From assembly GCF_000688395.1 (NCBI RefSeq), contig NZ_JIAG01000001.1:62001-126000 (forward strand): a stretch of DNA of 64,000 bases, read 5' to 3'. Within the stretch, counting starts at the first letter, position 1; each line of letters starts with the position of its first letter. This stretch comes from Haematomicrobium sanguinis DSM 21259 (GTDB lineage: Bacteria; Actinomycetota; Actinomycetes; Actinomycetales; Micrococcaceae). This document shows, one piece after another, positions 1 through 9,900 of the stretch. The notes below the pieces were generated by a model. That model was not told where the DNA came from. It saw only the letters and a list, made by a program, of their open reading frames with translations, and did no database searches. A program made the translations under genes and the position numbers.

Positions 1-2321
1 AGATCGGCGCGGCCAAAGCGTGAGGTGCGCGCCCAGCTGCGCTTCCCGCCGCCAAAGCCTTTGGCCTCCATCGTCACCGCCAGTCTGCTCGCGCGGCGAA
101 TCGAAAGCACCAAGAGCACGAGGGCCTGCCCCAACGCCGCCTTCACGCGCGAGACTACCCCGCCTTGTGCCCCAACGCCGCGGGCCCGCCGAGCCATTGT
201 CATGGTTTCCCACTCCTCGACGAGCAAGCCCAACAGCCGCATGGCCGCCAGCGTCCCCAACACGAAGCGCGCCGAGAGCCGCGCCTTTTGCGAGAGCGCG
301 GTTGCCAGATCCGTGGGATCGGTCGTGATTGCCAGAACAATCGCGGGCAGGGCAATCGCCAGGGTGCGCAGCCCCATGGCGATGCCGAGCCCCAAACTCC
401 CGGTGCTGACCGAAAGGAACCCCCAATCGAAGAGCATGGCACCGCTGTTGGGCGAGGCCACCGCAGTCGTCCACGCGACCAAAAGCGCAATGGGCACCAT
501 AAACCAGGACCGGGCAAACAGCGTCTTCCAGCTCACACCGCCGAGCGGGTACAGCGCTAACTGCAACACGAGCGCCACCCCCGCAGACACCGGGTCCACG
601 GTGAACGCCAGGGCAAAGGCAAGCACCAGCGTCGCCACGAGTTTCGTCAGCGGGTTCGCGCGCCAGAGCACCCCTCGCTTGAGGCCCGGATCGCCCGCGG
701 GCGCTGAGCTACCCGACGTACCGGGCCCACCCGGCGGCTCAGTTCCGTCCGCCACCGCGCCACCGGCCACGACCAGTTCGCGCGCTCCCACCGCGTGAAT
801 GAGTGCGCGATCGTGCGTCACCATCACCACGGCACTGCCCGCCTTGAGAGCCGCGCGCAACAAGACCACGAGCCCTCGCCACGTTCGCGAATCCTGCCCA
901 AAGGTCGGCTCATCCAGAATCAACACCGGCGGCGAGGCGATGAGGACGCTCGCCACAGAAAGCCGCCGCTTTTGCCCGCCGGAGAGCGTGAACGGATTCA
1001 CCTCGGCCACCTCGGCGAGCCCGAGCGCATCCAGCATCTCCTCGACTCGCGCATCCACCTCGGGCTCAGATATCGACACGTCCTGATGCCGCAAACTGTA
1101 CGCGAGCTCGTCCCGCACGCTTCCGGTCACAAATTGGTGCTCGGGCTCTTGAAACACGTTGCCGATCCGGCGCACAAGTTGCTTCGCCTTCCACTTGATG
1201 GGCTCAGCCGCCGCGCCGTCGGCGAGCGCCTCCGACGCCTCAACCCGCCCGGAAATGGGCGCGAGCAAGCCGCCCAGGGTGAGCGCCAACGTCGACTTCC
1301 CGGCGCCGTTCTGCCCACTCAGCGCGAGCGCGTTCCCGGCCTCCACGCGCATATTGACGCCGGTCAGTACCGGCTTGCTCCCGGCTTCCTCGCGCGCGCG
1401 GAACTTCGACGCTGCGCGCCCCACCGAGAGTTCCCGAGTGCTCAGCGCCGCCTCCGAGCCCTTGGCTTCGGCTGACCATGCCCCGAACCCCGCATCCTCC
1501 AGCAATTTTTCGGCGCCGGGCACCCAGATCCCGGCGTCAAAAAGCTCGCGCCGATGCTCGGCAAACACCGCCCCCGGCGCCCCGTCGGCGACCACGCGCC
1601 CGCCGTGCCCGAGCACAATCACCCGATCCATGTGCTCTTGCCACTGCGCCACCCGGTGTTCAACCACCACGAGAGTCGCGCTCCGGTCCGCCAGCGCGGT
1701 CAACACCGCATCGCGAACCTGAACCACCCCATCCGGGTCCAGGTTCGCGGTCGGCTCATCCAGCAGCACGAGCCCGGGCGCCATCGCCAAAATCCCGGCA
1801 AGCGCAAGCCGTTGCTTTTGCCCGCCCGAAAGCGCGCTGGTGGAGGAATCCAGGGGTTTATGAAGTCCGACGGCGTTGAGCGCCTTCTCCACGCGGGTCC
1901 AGATTTCTGCCGGGTCAACACCCAGGTTTTCCGCACCAAAGGCGACATCGTCACCCAGCCGCGGCAACACCACTTGGGTTTCCGGGTCTTGTTGCATCAA
2001 TCCGGCACGGCCGCGCGCCTGGCGCACCGGGACACCGCCAATGAGCAGTTGCCCAGATTCCGCGGCGTGCTCATCCTCCAAGACGCCGGCGAGCGCGGCC
2101 AACAGCGTGGATTTGCCGGAACCGGAGGCGCCCAACAGCAGCACCCGCTCTCCGGGCTCGATCCTCAGATTGAGCCCGGAGAACACCGGCTGTTCGCGGT
2201 CGGCGTGGGTGAACCCCCAGTCACAAGCTTCGATGAGAACGGGCCCGGAACTATCCTTTCCTGGTGAGCCATCGCTCAAGGAGGTTTCGCGCTCGGGGCG
2301 AGCATCGCCGTCGTGCTTCAA
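1..2321 (-). CDS. ECF transporter fused ATPase-ATPase-T component (partial, runs off left edge)
   Basis: Energy-coupling module of an ECF importer, likely for the thiamine precursor HMP or thiamine. Read on the minus strand, one frame stays open from about 2321 to the window edge (about 773 codons). Domain 1 has Walker A GASGSGKST, signature LSGGQKQR and Walker B LVLLDEPT. Domain 2 has GQNGAGKST, LSGGQKRR and LILDEPT. Without any stop the frame continues through a Gly/Pro/Ser linker into a hydrophobic T-component-like region starting near position 680. In B. subtilis the two-ATPase protein YkoD and the membrane protein YkoC are separate, so this looks like a YkoD-YkoC fusion. There is no in-frame ATG or GTG near the 5' end. 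TTG at 2321, 8 bp after ykoE stops, is my choice, but TTG at 2279 is possible. It lies downstream of ykoE in the same TPP-controlled unit. The C terminus is not seen. Confidence 0.88.
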   Translation of the reverse strand, partial: MKHDGDARPERETSLSDGSPGKDSSGPVLIEACDWGFTHADREQPVFSGLNLRIEPGERVLLLGASGSGKSTLLAALAGVLEDEHAAESGQLLIGGVPVRQARGRAGLMQQDPETQVVLPRLGDDVAFGAENLGVDPAEIWTRVEKALNAVGLHKPLDSSTSALSGGQKQRLALAGILAMAPGLVLLDEPTANLDPDGVVQVRDAVLTALADRSATLVVVEHRVAQWQEHMDRVIVLGHGGRVVADGAPGAVFAEHRRELFDAGIWVPGAEKLLEDAGFGAWSAEAKGSEAALSTRELSVGRAASKFRAREEAGSKPVLTGVNMRVEAGNALALSGQNGAGKSTLALTLGGLLAPISGRVEASEALADGAAAEPIKWKAKQLVRRIGNVFQEPEHQFVTGSVRDELAYSLRHQDVSISEPEVDARVEEMLDALGLAEVAEVNPFTLSGGQKRRLSVASVLIASPPVLILDEPTFGQDSRTWRGLVVLLRAALKAGSAVVMVTHDRALIHAVGARELVVAGGAVADGTEPPGGPGTSGSSAPAGDPGLKRGVLWRANPLTKLVATLVLAFALAFTVDPVSAGVALVLQLALYPLGGVSWKTLFARSWFMVPIALLVAWTTAVASPNSGAMLFDWGFLSVSTGSLGLGIAMGLRTLAIALPAIVLAITTDPTDLATALSQKARLSARFVLGTLAAMRLLGLLVEEWETMTMARRARGVGAQGGVVSRVKAALGQALVLLVLSIRRASRLAVTMEAKGFGGGKRSWARTSRFGRAD

Positions 2322-2329
2322 TGCGGTAC

Positions 2330-2941
2330 TCAGAACGCCCGCTCCTTTGCCGCGTTGCGGGAGGCGAGATTGCCGAGCGCGCCGGTCTTGGCGAGCGCGC
2401 GGGTCGCGAGCCAGGACAGCAGGCCCGCGATGACGGCGCCGGAGATCGCGCAGAAGAGGATGTACCAGGCCTTTTGGTCCAGCGCCCAGGTCACGTAGTA
2501 ACCGTAGGGGCCGAAAGTATCGTTCAGGCCGCAGAAGATGCCGGCGCCGAGCCCGGCGAGGAGCGCAACGGGCAAGTTCCAGGTGCGGTAGCGGAAGGCG
2601 GCGAAGACAATTTCGGCGCCGATGCCCTGCAGCAGGCCGGAAAGAAGCACGGTGCCGCCGTATTGGGAGCCGGCGAGCAGTTCACCGGACGCGGCGACGA
2701 CCTCGCAGAAAATGGCGGCGCCGGGTTTGCGAATGATCAGCGGGCCGAGCACCGCAGGGATAAACCAGCCGCCCGCGTAGAGGCCGCCGGCTGGCGGGAA
2801 GGCGGCCCACAAGACGCCGAGCGCGTTGGCGCCCTGGGACCAAGCCCAGAAAATGAAGCCGCCGAGGATCGCGATGACTGCCGCGACGACGATGTCCACA
2901 ACACGCCACTGATACGGGCGGCGAAGGGTGGTTGTACTCAT
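2330..2941 (-). CDS. ykoE: YkoE-type ECF transporter S component (HMP/thiamine)
   Basis: Substrate-binding membrane component of an ECF transporter for hydroxymethylpyrimidine or thiamine. The 203-residue protein is almost entirely hydrophobic, with about six membrane segments, and matches the YkoE family in length and in motifs such as the WSQGANALGVLW stretch near residue 35 and GPYGYYVTW near residue 145. The ATG at 2941 is preceded by a strong AGGAGG Shine-Dalgarno at 2947-2952. A TPP riboswitch lies just upstream and the fused ATPase/T protein follows 8 bp after the stop, so the three parts of the importer are co-transcribed and repressed by TPP. Confidence 0.9.
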   Translation of the reverse strand: MSTTTLRRPYQWRVVDIVVAAVIAILGGFIFWAWSQGANALGVLWAAFPPAGGLYAGGWFIPAVLGPLIIRKPGAAIFCEVVAASGELLAGSQYGGTVLLSGLLQGIGAEIVFAAFRYRTWNLPVALLAGLGAGIFCGLNDTFGPYGYYVTWALDQKAWYILFCAISGAVIAGLLSWLATRALAKTGALGNLASRNAAKERAF

Positions 2942-2992
2942 GAATCCTCCTGGATATGCAGGAGGGGGAGGCGCGGCCGCGCCCCGAGAACT

Positions 2993-3101
2993 CGACTTCT
3001 TGCACCGGTACTAACCGGATCAAGTTCGAGGGTCTGCCTATCGGCACTCTCAGCTCTCGCCGTGCGGCTTGTGCGGCCGCGGTGGGAGGGCTCCCCTGTC
3101 G
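2993..3101 (-). promoter_or_regulatory. TPP (thiamine pyrophosphate) riboswitch
   Basis: Read on the minus strand, the leader of ykoE contains the THI-box signatures: GGGGAGCC, then GCTGAGAG, then ACCCTCGAACTTGATC and GGTTAGTACC, closed by a short P1 stem CGAC/GTCG (3098-3101 with 2993-2996). The P3 arm carries a GC-rich extension. The aptamer ends about 40 nt before the Shine-Dalgarno. No clear intrinsic terminator lies between them, so control of translation initiation by sequestering AGGAGG is my inference, as is common in high-GC actinobacteria. Confidence 0.92.
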
Positions 3102-3187
3102 TTGGTCTTTTAGCGTTTCAAGTCTACAACTGGTTAGGCTTGGGTCAGCATTTGTTTTGTGCTCATCGGGTGCCCAGGAGGCTTAAA

Positions 3188-3448
3188 GTGAACGCAGTTT
3201 TCAAGATCATTGGCGCGGCCATCAGTATTGGTTCGGGTTTCGTGGCGAGCAAGGTCGTGGATGCGATTTGGGAAAAGAGCACGGGGAAGCAGCCGCCCAA
3301 AGATGACAAGGATTTGGAGCGCTCACTGTCCTCGGTGTTGACGTTCGCCTTGGTGTCCTCCGCGGTGAGCGCCGTCATTTCGGTGCTTGCCAGCCGTGGC
3401 ACCGCGAAGGCTATCAAGCGCTTCGACCACTCGCGCGGCGACGTTTAA
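3188..3448 (+). CDS. DUF4235 small membrane protein
   Basis: An 86-residue protein of the actinobacterial DUF4235 family, function unknown. The N-terminal half has a small-residue-rich hydrophobic segment (IIGAAISIGSGFVASKV), followed by the family's W-x(5)-GKQPP motif near residues 28-37, a second hydrophobic segment, and a C-terminal SRGTAKA stretch. The start is GTG at 3188, chosen because CCAGGAGG lies at 3174-3181; the longer open frame upstream has no support. Its 3' end overlaps the stop of mrpG on the other strand by 4 bp, so the two genes converge. Confidence 0.75.
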   Translation: MNAVFKIIGAAISIGSGFVASKVVDAIWEKSTGKQPPKDDKDLERSLSSVLTFALVSSAVSAVISVLASRGTAKAIKRFDHSRGDV

Positions 3449-3828
3449 GCTTGCGGCGGGTTGGCGCGTTGGCGTTGCACTTCGTCGCTGACCACCACGT
3501 CGAGGTCATCCACCGCGAGTTCCTCGGTGTGCACGTGTTTGGTGCGGTACCCGGCGCGGCCTAGCATGTGCGCGGATACCGGGACGGTCATCAGCTGGAA
3601 TATCCAAATCAGCGCCAATAGCGGCACCGAAATCCACGCCTGACTTTGCAACGCCATGGCGAGCAGGAAGCACAGTAGCCCCAGCACCTGCGGTTTCGTG
3701 GCAGCGTGCATGCGGGAGAGCAGGTCGGGGAAACGCACCAGGCCCACCGCCGCGGCGAAACTCATGAGGGCGCCCAGGATCATCAAGATATTGATGGCCC
3801 ATTCGCGCGCTATATCCCAGAATTCCAT
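3445..3828 (-). CDS. mrpG: Mrp/Mnh Na+/H+ antiporter subunit G
   Basis: Last gene of the Mrp operon, 127 residues. Three hydrophobic segments lie in the first 90 residues, with the MrpG-typical stretch GLVRFPDLLSRMHAATKP near residues 29-46. It is part of the multi-subunit membrane antiporter that exports Na+ in exchange for protons. Its ATG directly follows the mrpF stop. The C-terminal 35 residues are hydrophilic and extend beyond the core fold. It converges on the DUF4235 gene with a 4-bp overlap. Confidence 0.92.
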   Translation of the reverse strand: MEFWDIAREWAINILMILGALMSFAAAVGLVRFPDLLSRMHAATKPQVLGLLCFLLAMALQSQAWISVPLLALIWIFQLMTVPVSAHMLGRAGYRTKHVHTEELAVDDLDVVVSDEVQRQRANPPQA

Positions 3829-4146
3829 TTAGGTATCCGCCTTGGAATCGTGGACAATTTTGCGTTCCGCTTCCAGCCGTTCCAGGGCGCGCCGGTCATA
3901 GACGAACCGGGACACCGTGACGGACCCGATGAACCCGGTCAGTGAGAGCAGGATCAGAAGTATCAGGTGGTCGCGGTTATTGTTCGCCACCATGTACACC
4001 ACCAGCACTGCGCTCACCACGGAAAGCAACACGTCCGAGGCCAGAACGCGATCCAGGATGGAACGGCCCTTGATCATCCGGTACATGATGCCGGCAATCG
4101 CCAGCGCCAAGAGCACAATGACGATCCACAAGACGATGGGGTTCAT
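3829..4146 (-). CDS. mrpF: Mrp/Mnh Na+/H+ antiporter subunit F
   Basis: A 105-residue subunit with three membrane helices and the MrpF-type motif KGRSILDRVLASDVL around residues 26-40. Its ATG overlaps the mrpE stop (ATGA), which suggests translational coupling. It is a small membrane subunit of the Mrp complex. The charged C-terminal tail (RRALERLEAERK) is cytoplasmic by inference. Confidence 0.92.
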   Translation of the reverse strand: MNPIVLWIVIVLLALAIAGIMYRMIKGRSILDRVLASDVLLSVVSAVLVVYMVANNNRDHLILLILLSLTGFIGSVTVSRFVYDRRALERLEAERKIVHDSKADT

Positions 4147-4871
4147 TCCTTGTCCTCCTTATGGCTCTTTCGAGGGACCAACCACCCGTCATGGCTGTGC
4201 GGTGCGGCGGTGAATTGGGTGACCTGCACCGATTCGGGAGCTTCCGGAACCGCGGACTCCCCCGGTGCCAGGTCCGCGGGCTTCTGCGTGATCTCATAGG
4301 CGGACTTGGTTTGGGTGAGCGGCACGTAGCCCGAACGCAAGGTTTCCAGATCCGCCTTGGAACCCATAATGCGGATCACCCAGGCCTCCACATTGAGCAC
4401 TTCGCGGCGAATATCGGCCACTTGTTCCGCGGTGGTGACGCCCAGGCAGTGCAGGTAGATGGTGGAGCTGGAGCGATCGACTTCCAGCACCAGGGAACCG
4501 GGGATTAGCGAGATGACATGTCCGGTCGCCGCGACAATGAGGTCATCCTGGGTGCGTAAGGTGACCGCAACGACCGAACTGCGCACCGCCGGGCCTCGCG
4601 TGAGCGCCGCCCAAAAGGTTTGGAAGCTCGCCACAACCACTTCATAAATGAAATAGAAGATGAACGCGATCGCATAGAGGATGTTGAACCGCCCGGAGAG
4701 TTCCACCGGCGGCAGGTAGAACAGCTTGGTGGTGATGACCGCGATGATCAGCCCAAAGGCGAGATTGCCCAGCGAGAAGTCCTGCCACAGGATGCCCCAC
4801 AGCAGCACCAGCCAAATCAGCAGCGGCAGCCCTTGAATGAGGGAGATGGTTTTGCGCAGTCGTGTCTTCAC
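4143..4871 (-). CDS. mrpE: Mrp/Mnh Na+/H+ antiporter subunit E
   Basis: A 242-residue subunit E of the Mrp antiporter. The first 100 residues carry the hydrophobic MrpE core (LPLLIWLVLLWGILW, then a segment ending VVVASF). The middle has the conserved SLIPGSLVLEVD motif near residues 121-132. The C-terminal 70 or so residues, after the usual end of the family (about 160-170), are hydrophilic and Pro/Glu-rich with no recognisable domain. Its GTG start overlaps the mrpD stop (GTGA). Confidence 0.92.
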   Translation of the reverse strand: MKTRLRKTISLIQGLPLLIWLVLLWGILWQDFSLGNLAFGLIIAVITTKLFYLPPVELSGRFNILYAIAFIFYFIYEVVVASFQTFWAALTRGPAVRSSVVAVTLRTQDDLIVAATGHVISLIPGSLVLEVDRSSSTIYLHCLGVTTAEQVADIRREVLNVEAWVIRIMGSKADLETLRSGYVPLTQTKSAYEITQKPADLAPGESAVPEAPESVQVTQFTAAPHSHDGWLVPRKSHKEDKE

Positions 4872-6523
4872 TTGCCGTCACCGCCCTCGGAGACGTTGTC
4901 GCGTTCCGCCGGCGGAATGTCGATTAGCGGCGGTGCGTTGGTTCCGGTCACATCCGGGGTGAGCTCCCCGCCCTTGAGTTCATCGAGATTGCTGGGGTTC
5001 AACACGGCCTCAATATAGGGGGTGCGCTCCAGCATGTCCGCCGCCGCGTGTTCGGATGCTTGAAAAATGGGGCCGGCGAGGACGGTGAACGCCAGGCCCG
5101 CACCGACAAGGGCGATCGTGGGGCCGACCATGCTGGCGGGCATGGCCTTGGTCTCCCCGGTGTCCTTAGAGAACAGCAGCTTGTCCGGGTACTCCGCGTC
5201 TTCGGGCTTGCGCCAGAACGCGCGGTTCCAAATGCGGGCCATCACCAAGAGGGTGAGCAGGCTGGTGACGACGCTTGCACCAATGAGCACATAGGCGAGC
5301 CAGGTGCCCACCGCGGCGCCGCCTTCCATGATGCCGACCTTGCCTAAGAACCCGGAGAATGGCGGGATCCCTGCCAGGTTCATGGCCGGAATGAAGTAGA
5401 GGACGCCGAGGAGCGGGGAGAGTTTTGCAAGGCCGCCAAGCCGGTCCATGTTGGCGGTGCCGCCACGGCGTTCAATGAGCCCGGTGACCAGGAACAGGCT
5501 GGTTTGCACCGTGATGTGGTGGATCGTGTAGAAGATTGTGGACGCCAGCCCAATCACGTTGGCCAGCGCCATACCGAACACCATGTAACCGATGTGGCTG
5601 ACCAGGGTGAAGGAGAGCGCACGTTTAATGTCCGATTGCGCGATCGCACCCAGAATACCGACCACCATCGTCAAGAGCGCGAGCACCATCAGCAACGTGT
5701 TGACGCCGTCGCTGGGGAAGAGCAGGGTTTCGGTGCGGATCATGGCGTACACACCGACCTTGGTCAGCAGGCCGGCAAACACTGCGGTGACCGGCGCCGG
5801 CGCGGTCGGGTAGGAGTCCGGCAGCCAGAAGGAGAGCGGGAAGACGGCGGCCTTAATGCCGAACGCGAGCAGCAACATGTAATGCAGGACTTGGGCTGTT
5901 GCCGGGTCGAGTTCCTGGATTTTGAGCGCGAGGTCGGCCAGATTAATGGTGCCGGTTGCCGCATAAAGCCAGGCGATGGCCACCAGAAAGAGCAGCGATG
6001 AGATGACGGAGACCACCACGTAGGTCACACCCGCACGGATTCGCGGCGAGGTCCCGCCGAGGGTCATCAGCACGTAACTGGCGGCCAGCAGAATCTCAAA
6101 ACCGACGTACAGGTTGAAGAGGTCGCCGGCCAGGAAGGCGTTGGAGACGCCGGCTACCAGGATCAGGTAGGTCGGGTGAAAGATGGAGATCGGTTCATCC
6201 GGGTCGGCGTCGGCCAGACCTTGCCCCACCGCGTAATAGAGCACCGAGAGCGAGACGACGGTGGAGACAACGAGTAGGAGGGCCGAGAATTGGTCCACCA
6301 CCATCGTGATGCCAAAGGGCGCAGCCCAGCCGCCCAAGAACACCGCTTGGGGCCCGGAGTTCCAGGTGTCCACGAGGAGCGCCACTTCCAAGAAGAACGT
6401 CAAGGTCAGCACAATGATGCTGGTCCAGCGTTGCGCCTTGGGCACCTTGATCAGCAAGAATGCGAGGGCGGCACCGACGAACGGCAGCACCACCGCAAGT
6501 GGTGCGAATTGCACAATATTCAC
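4868..6523 (-). CDS. mrpD: Mrp/Mnh Na+/H+ antiporter subunit D
   Basis: A 551-residue proton-translocating subunit homologous to NuoM/NuoN of respiratory complex I. It has about 14 membrane segments, with complex-I-type motifs such as GIKAAVFPLSFWLPDSYPTA (near residue 222) and LVSHIGYM (near residue 313). GTG start at 6523 shares its G with the mrpC TAG stop (TAGTG). The last 60 residues are hydrophilic. It works with MrpA as one of the two large antiporter-like channels of the complex. Confidence 0.95.
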   Translation of the reverse strand: MNIVQFAPLAVVLPFVGAALAFLLIKVPKAQRWTSIIVLTLTFFLEVALLVDTWNSGPQAVFLGGWAAPFGITMVVDQFSALLLVVSTVVSLSVLYYAVGQGLADADPDEPISIFHPTYLILVAGVSNAFLAGDLFNLYVGFEILLAASYVLMTLGGTSPRIRAGVTYVVVSVISSLLFLVAIAWLYAATGTINLADLALKIQELDPATAQVLHYMLLLAFGIKAAVFPLSFWLPDSYPTAPAPVTAVFAGLLTKVGVYAMIRTETLLFPSDGVNTLLMVLALLTMVVGILGAIAQSDIKRALSFTLVSHIGYMVFGMALANVIGLASTIFYTIHHITVQTSLFLVTGLIERRGGTANMDRLGGLAKLSPLLGVLYFIPAMNLAGIPPFSGFLGKVGIMEGGAAVGTWLAYVLIGASVVTSLLTLLVMARIWNRAFWRKPEDAEYPDKLLFSKDTGETKAMPASMVGPTIALVGAGLAFTVLAGPIFQASEHAAADMLERTPYIEAVLNPSNLDELKGGELTPDVTGTNAPPLIDIPPAERDNVSEGGDGK

Positions 6524-6978
6524 TACTCGTCACCCCGCTTGAAATCCGGTGACGGGGCCGGGAGCGGATCGAATTCTGTGGCGTCGTCCACGTTCTGGTC
6601 CGGCTCTTCCTCGCTATAGGTGGAGTGGCTGGCAACGCGGCGGTCTTCGATATCGTCTTGCAGCTCGTCCTGACGGGCTAACACCCAGGAACGGTAGATG
6701 ATGGCGAGCATGAAGGAGGTGACGCCGAAGCCGATCACAATGGCCGTGAGCATGAGCGCTTGCGGGAGCGGATCGTTATATTCGTATGGCGGAATATCTT
6801 CGCCGAAGAGCGGAGCCAACCCGGCATAGCCCCCGGTCATCAGCAACAGGATATTGGCGGCGTTGGTCAGGAGCACCAAGCCGAGCAATACGCGGGTCAG
6901 GCCGCGTTCAAGCACCAGGTAGATTCCAAAGCCGAACATCGCGCCCATGATGACCAGCAGCGTTAAGTTGACGCTCAT
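6523..6978 (-). CDS. mrpC: Mrp/Mnh Na+/H+ antiporter subunit C
   Basis: A 151-residue NuoK-like subunit with three membrane helices in the first 115 residues, including the conserved LVLLTNAANILLL segment and QALMLTAIVIGFG. The tail is acidic (EEEPDQNVDDATEFD). Its ATG overlaps the end of mrpA (ATGA). No separate mrpB lies between A and C because the B domain is fused to MrpA. Confidence 0.93.
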   Translation of the reverse strand: MSVNLTLLVIMGAMFGFGIYLVLERGLTRVLLGLVLLTNAANILLLMTGGYAGLAPLFGEDIPPYEYNDPLPQALMLTAIVIGFGVTSFMLAIIYRSWVLARQDELQDDIEDRRVASHSTYSEEEPDQNVDDATEFDPLPAPSPDFKRGDE

Positions 6979-9900
6979 GAGGCACCCCCCGGATTTTCCT
7001 TCGCGTCACCCACGGTGACACTCGCGCCGGAGGAGGCATCGCCGTCGTTCTTCTGTTGAGATCCGTGAAGGACGTTGCCGCTATCCTGCTCCGCGCGGTA
7101 GTCCAGGTGGGAGCCGAAGGAGCGGACCACGTCCAGAATCAAGCCAACCACAATGAGGTAGACGCCGATGTCGAAGATCGTGGAGGTCGCGAATTTGATG
7201 TCGCCGAAGACGGGCACGTCGTAGAAGGTGATAATCGCTTGCTGAAGCGCGTTCCCGCCGAGCAGCACGGGAACCAGCGCCGAGAGCGAGACTGTTCCCA
7301 GGCCAATGCCAAGCATCGTGCCGGCGGTTGCCGGGCTCGCCTCGGCCAGCTCGATCCGGCCTCCGGCCAAGTAGCGGATGGTCATGGCGAGCCCCGCGGT
7401 GAGCCCGCCCGAGAAACCGCCGCCGGGCGTATTGTGGCCGGTCAGGAGCAAGAAAATGGACACCACCATAATCGAGTGGAAGAGCAGCCGAGTCACAATT
7501 TCGAGCACGATGGAGCGCCGCTCGGGGGCGAGGGTGCGCCCGGCGACCAACCAGGGGTTGCGCTTGGCGACGTAGAACTGCTCGGCGAGCCGACGCGCCG
7601 CGTATTCGCGGCCGGGCTCCACAATTTGTTCCAGATTGCGCCCCACGGTCCCGGATTGCACGTGCGATGCCCGAATGCGCATGTCCGAGCGGCCGCGGAT
7701 GAAGATCAGGCTCGCGACGCCCGTTGCCGCAATGGCCAGCACCGACACCTCGCCGAAGGTATCCCAGGCGCGGATGTCCACGAGGGTCACATTGACCGTG
7801 TTGTGGCCGCCGCCCACCTCATATGCCAATTTCGGCATATTAAGCGAGATGGGTTCGAAGATGCGCGAACCCATGGCCAACATCGTGACCACCATGACGG
7901 TCAGACCGCTCAGCGCGGCGGTCACGGCGCGCAGCCGCCGGAACTGCTTGGTGCGCCGGCCCCACATGCTGGCCGGCAAAACGCGCAGCGCCAGCACAAA
8001 TGCCACCAGCACAATCGTCTCCACGAGCAACTGGGTCAGGGCCAGATCCGGTGCTCCCTGGAGCGCGAATAGCACCGCCGTGCCGTAACCGGTCACCGAC
8101 ACCAGAATTACCGCCATGAAACGCTTGCCGGCGCGAATCGCGGCGATCGCCCCCACAATCATGGTTGCCCCGACAATTACTTGCACGGGCGTATCCCAGG
8201 CGTAGACAGACCCTTGAAAATTGACGCCGTTGACCGCCATGACGCCCCACGGGGTCACAATGGCCGCCGCCAGGATCACAAAAAGATAGAACGTGAGCGA
8301 GCCGCGCTGAGTTTTGCCGGTGACCCACCGGGCGAGCTCATCGACGCCGAAAATGGACTCGTTGTAGAGCTTGCGTGATTCGACGGGGCCCGGAAGCGCA
8401 TTTTGCACGCGCCACACCTGTTTGCGCCCAAAGAACGCCGCCACGCCGAGCGCAAGCGTCAGCACGGACAGCCAGAGCGCCGGTGTGAAACCGTGCCAGA
8501 GCGCAATGTAGGGCGCCTTTTCGCCCTCGGGCAACGGGAAGAGCTGGGCGTAGGGTTCAAAGAGCGGCGCCCACGCTTGCGGGTAGACGCCGAACACGAT
8601 GGTGCCCAGCGCCAAAATCCCCGGCGCCGCGACGAAGCTCCAAGACACGGGGCGCACCACGCGGACACAGTCGGATTGCTTGCCGGAGAAACCGCCCCAC
8701 ATAAAGCGCGCCGAGTACGCAAAGGTCAGCACCGAACCGAGCACAATGCCGACCATCAGCACCCACGCCACGCCGCCGTGCTCCACCGCGTTGTTCCAGA
8801 ACGACTGGTACACCGCTTCCTTGGACACAAACCCCAATAGCGGCGGCACCGCGGCCATGGACGCCGCGGCGATTCCGGCTATCCAGGTGACCTTGGGAAT
8901 CGATTGATAGAGCCCGGCGAGGTCGCGAATATCTCGGGTTCCAGCCTGGTGGTCAATGATGCCGACCACTAAGAACAGCGTCGCCTTGAAGAAGGCGTGC
9001 GCCACCAACAGCAGCAACCCGGCAAGCGCGCCCTCTTGCCCGCCGAGCCCCACGATCATCATCATGAAACCGAGTTGGCTGACCGTGCCATAGGCGAGGA
9101 TCAGTTTCATATCGAATTGGCGCATGGCCCGCCAGCCGCCGATCAGCATCGTGGCGAGGCCGAGCGTCATGACGGTCCACTGCCACGCCGGAAGCTCCGC
9201 AAACCCCGGTGCGAGCCGCGCCACCAAATAGATACCGGCCTTCACCATCGCGGCCGCGTGCAAGTACGCGCTCACCGGGGTGGGAGCGGCCATTGCGCCG
9301 GGCAACCAAAAATGGAATGGCACCAGCGCGGATTTGGACACCGCGCCAATGAGCATGAGTACGACGGCGATGCTCACCAAAGGCTCATTGGTCACCAGGT
9401 CGGGGGCTTGCGCGAGGATATCGGAGATGCGGAAAGTTCCGGCGAGCGTCCCGATCAGAACCATGCCCACGAGCATCGCCAGGCCGCCAAAAGTGGTGAC
9501 AATGAGCGCCTCGAGGGCTGCGGTGCGCGCAGATAGTTTGGTGCGCGAGTAGCCGATCAGCAGGTAGGACAGGATGGTCGTCAGTTCCCAGAAGACAAAG
9601 AGCAACAGCAAATTGTCCGAAATCACCAGACCGAACATGGAGGCGGCAAAGGCGAGAAGTTGTGCGCCAAAGGGACCCAGGTTGGGGTCATCCTTTTTGA
9701 AGTATTTGGCACAGTAGGCGAGCACCAATGCGCCAATTCCAAGAATCAAGATGCTCAGCGTCGCCGCCAGCGCATCCATCCGCAGGTCAATATTGAGGCC
9801 GATTTGCGGGACCCAGGACAGGGTTCGGGACTCGGGCGAATCCGGTGCGCCCGGCAGCCCGGCCTGATTTGGCGCCAGGTAATTTCCGAGGGTGGCCAGC

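Noticed and set aside
1240-1954. Short minus-strand frames inside the ECF ATPase region read as a broken gene
   Set aside because: They are out of frame with the ATPase motifs. The correct frame is intact but reaches the window edge without a stop, so there is no frameshift.
25-2267. Long plus-strand open frames opposite the fused ECF gene
   Set aside because: They are antisense shadows in high-GC DNA; the minus strand encodes two complete ATPases and a T component with all motifs in one frame.
7056-9536. Plus-strand open frames of up to 338 codons across mrpA
   Set aside because: Polar, low-complexity His/Arg-rich translations antisense to a gene with a clear protein family; no ribosome-binding sites.
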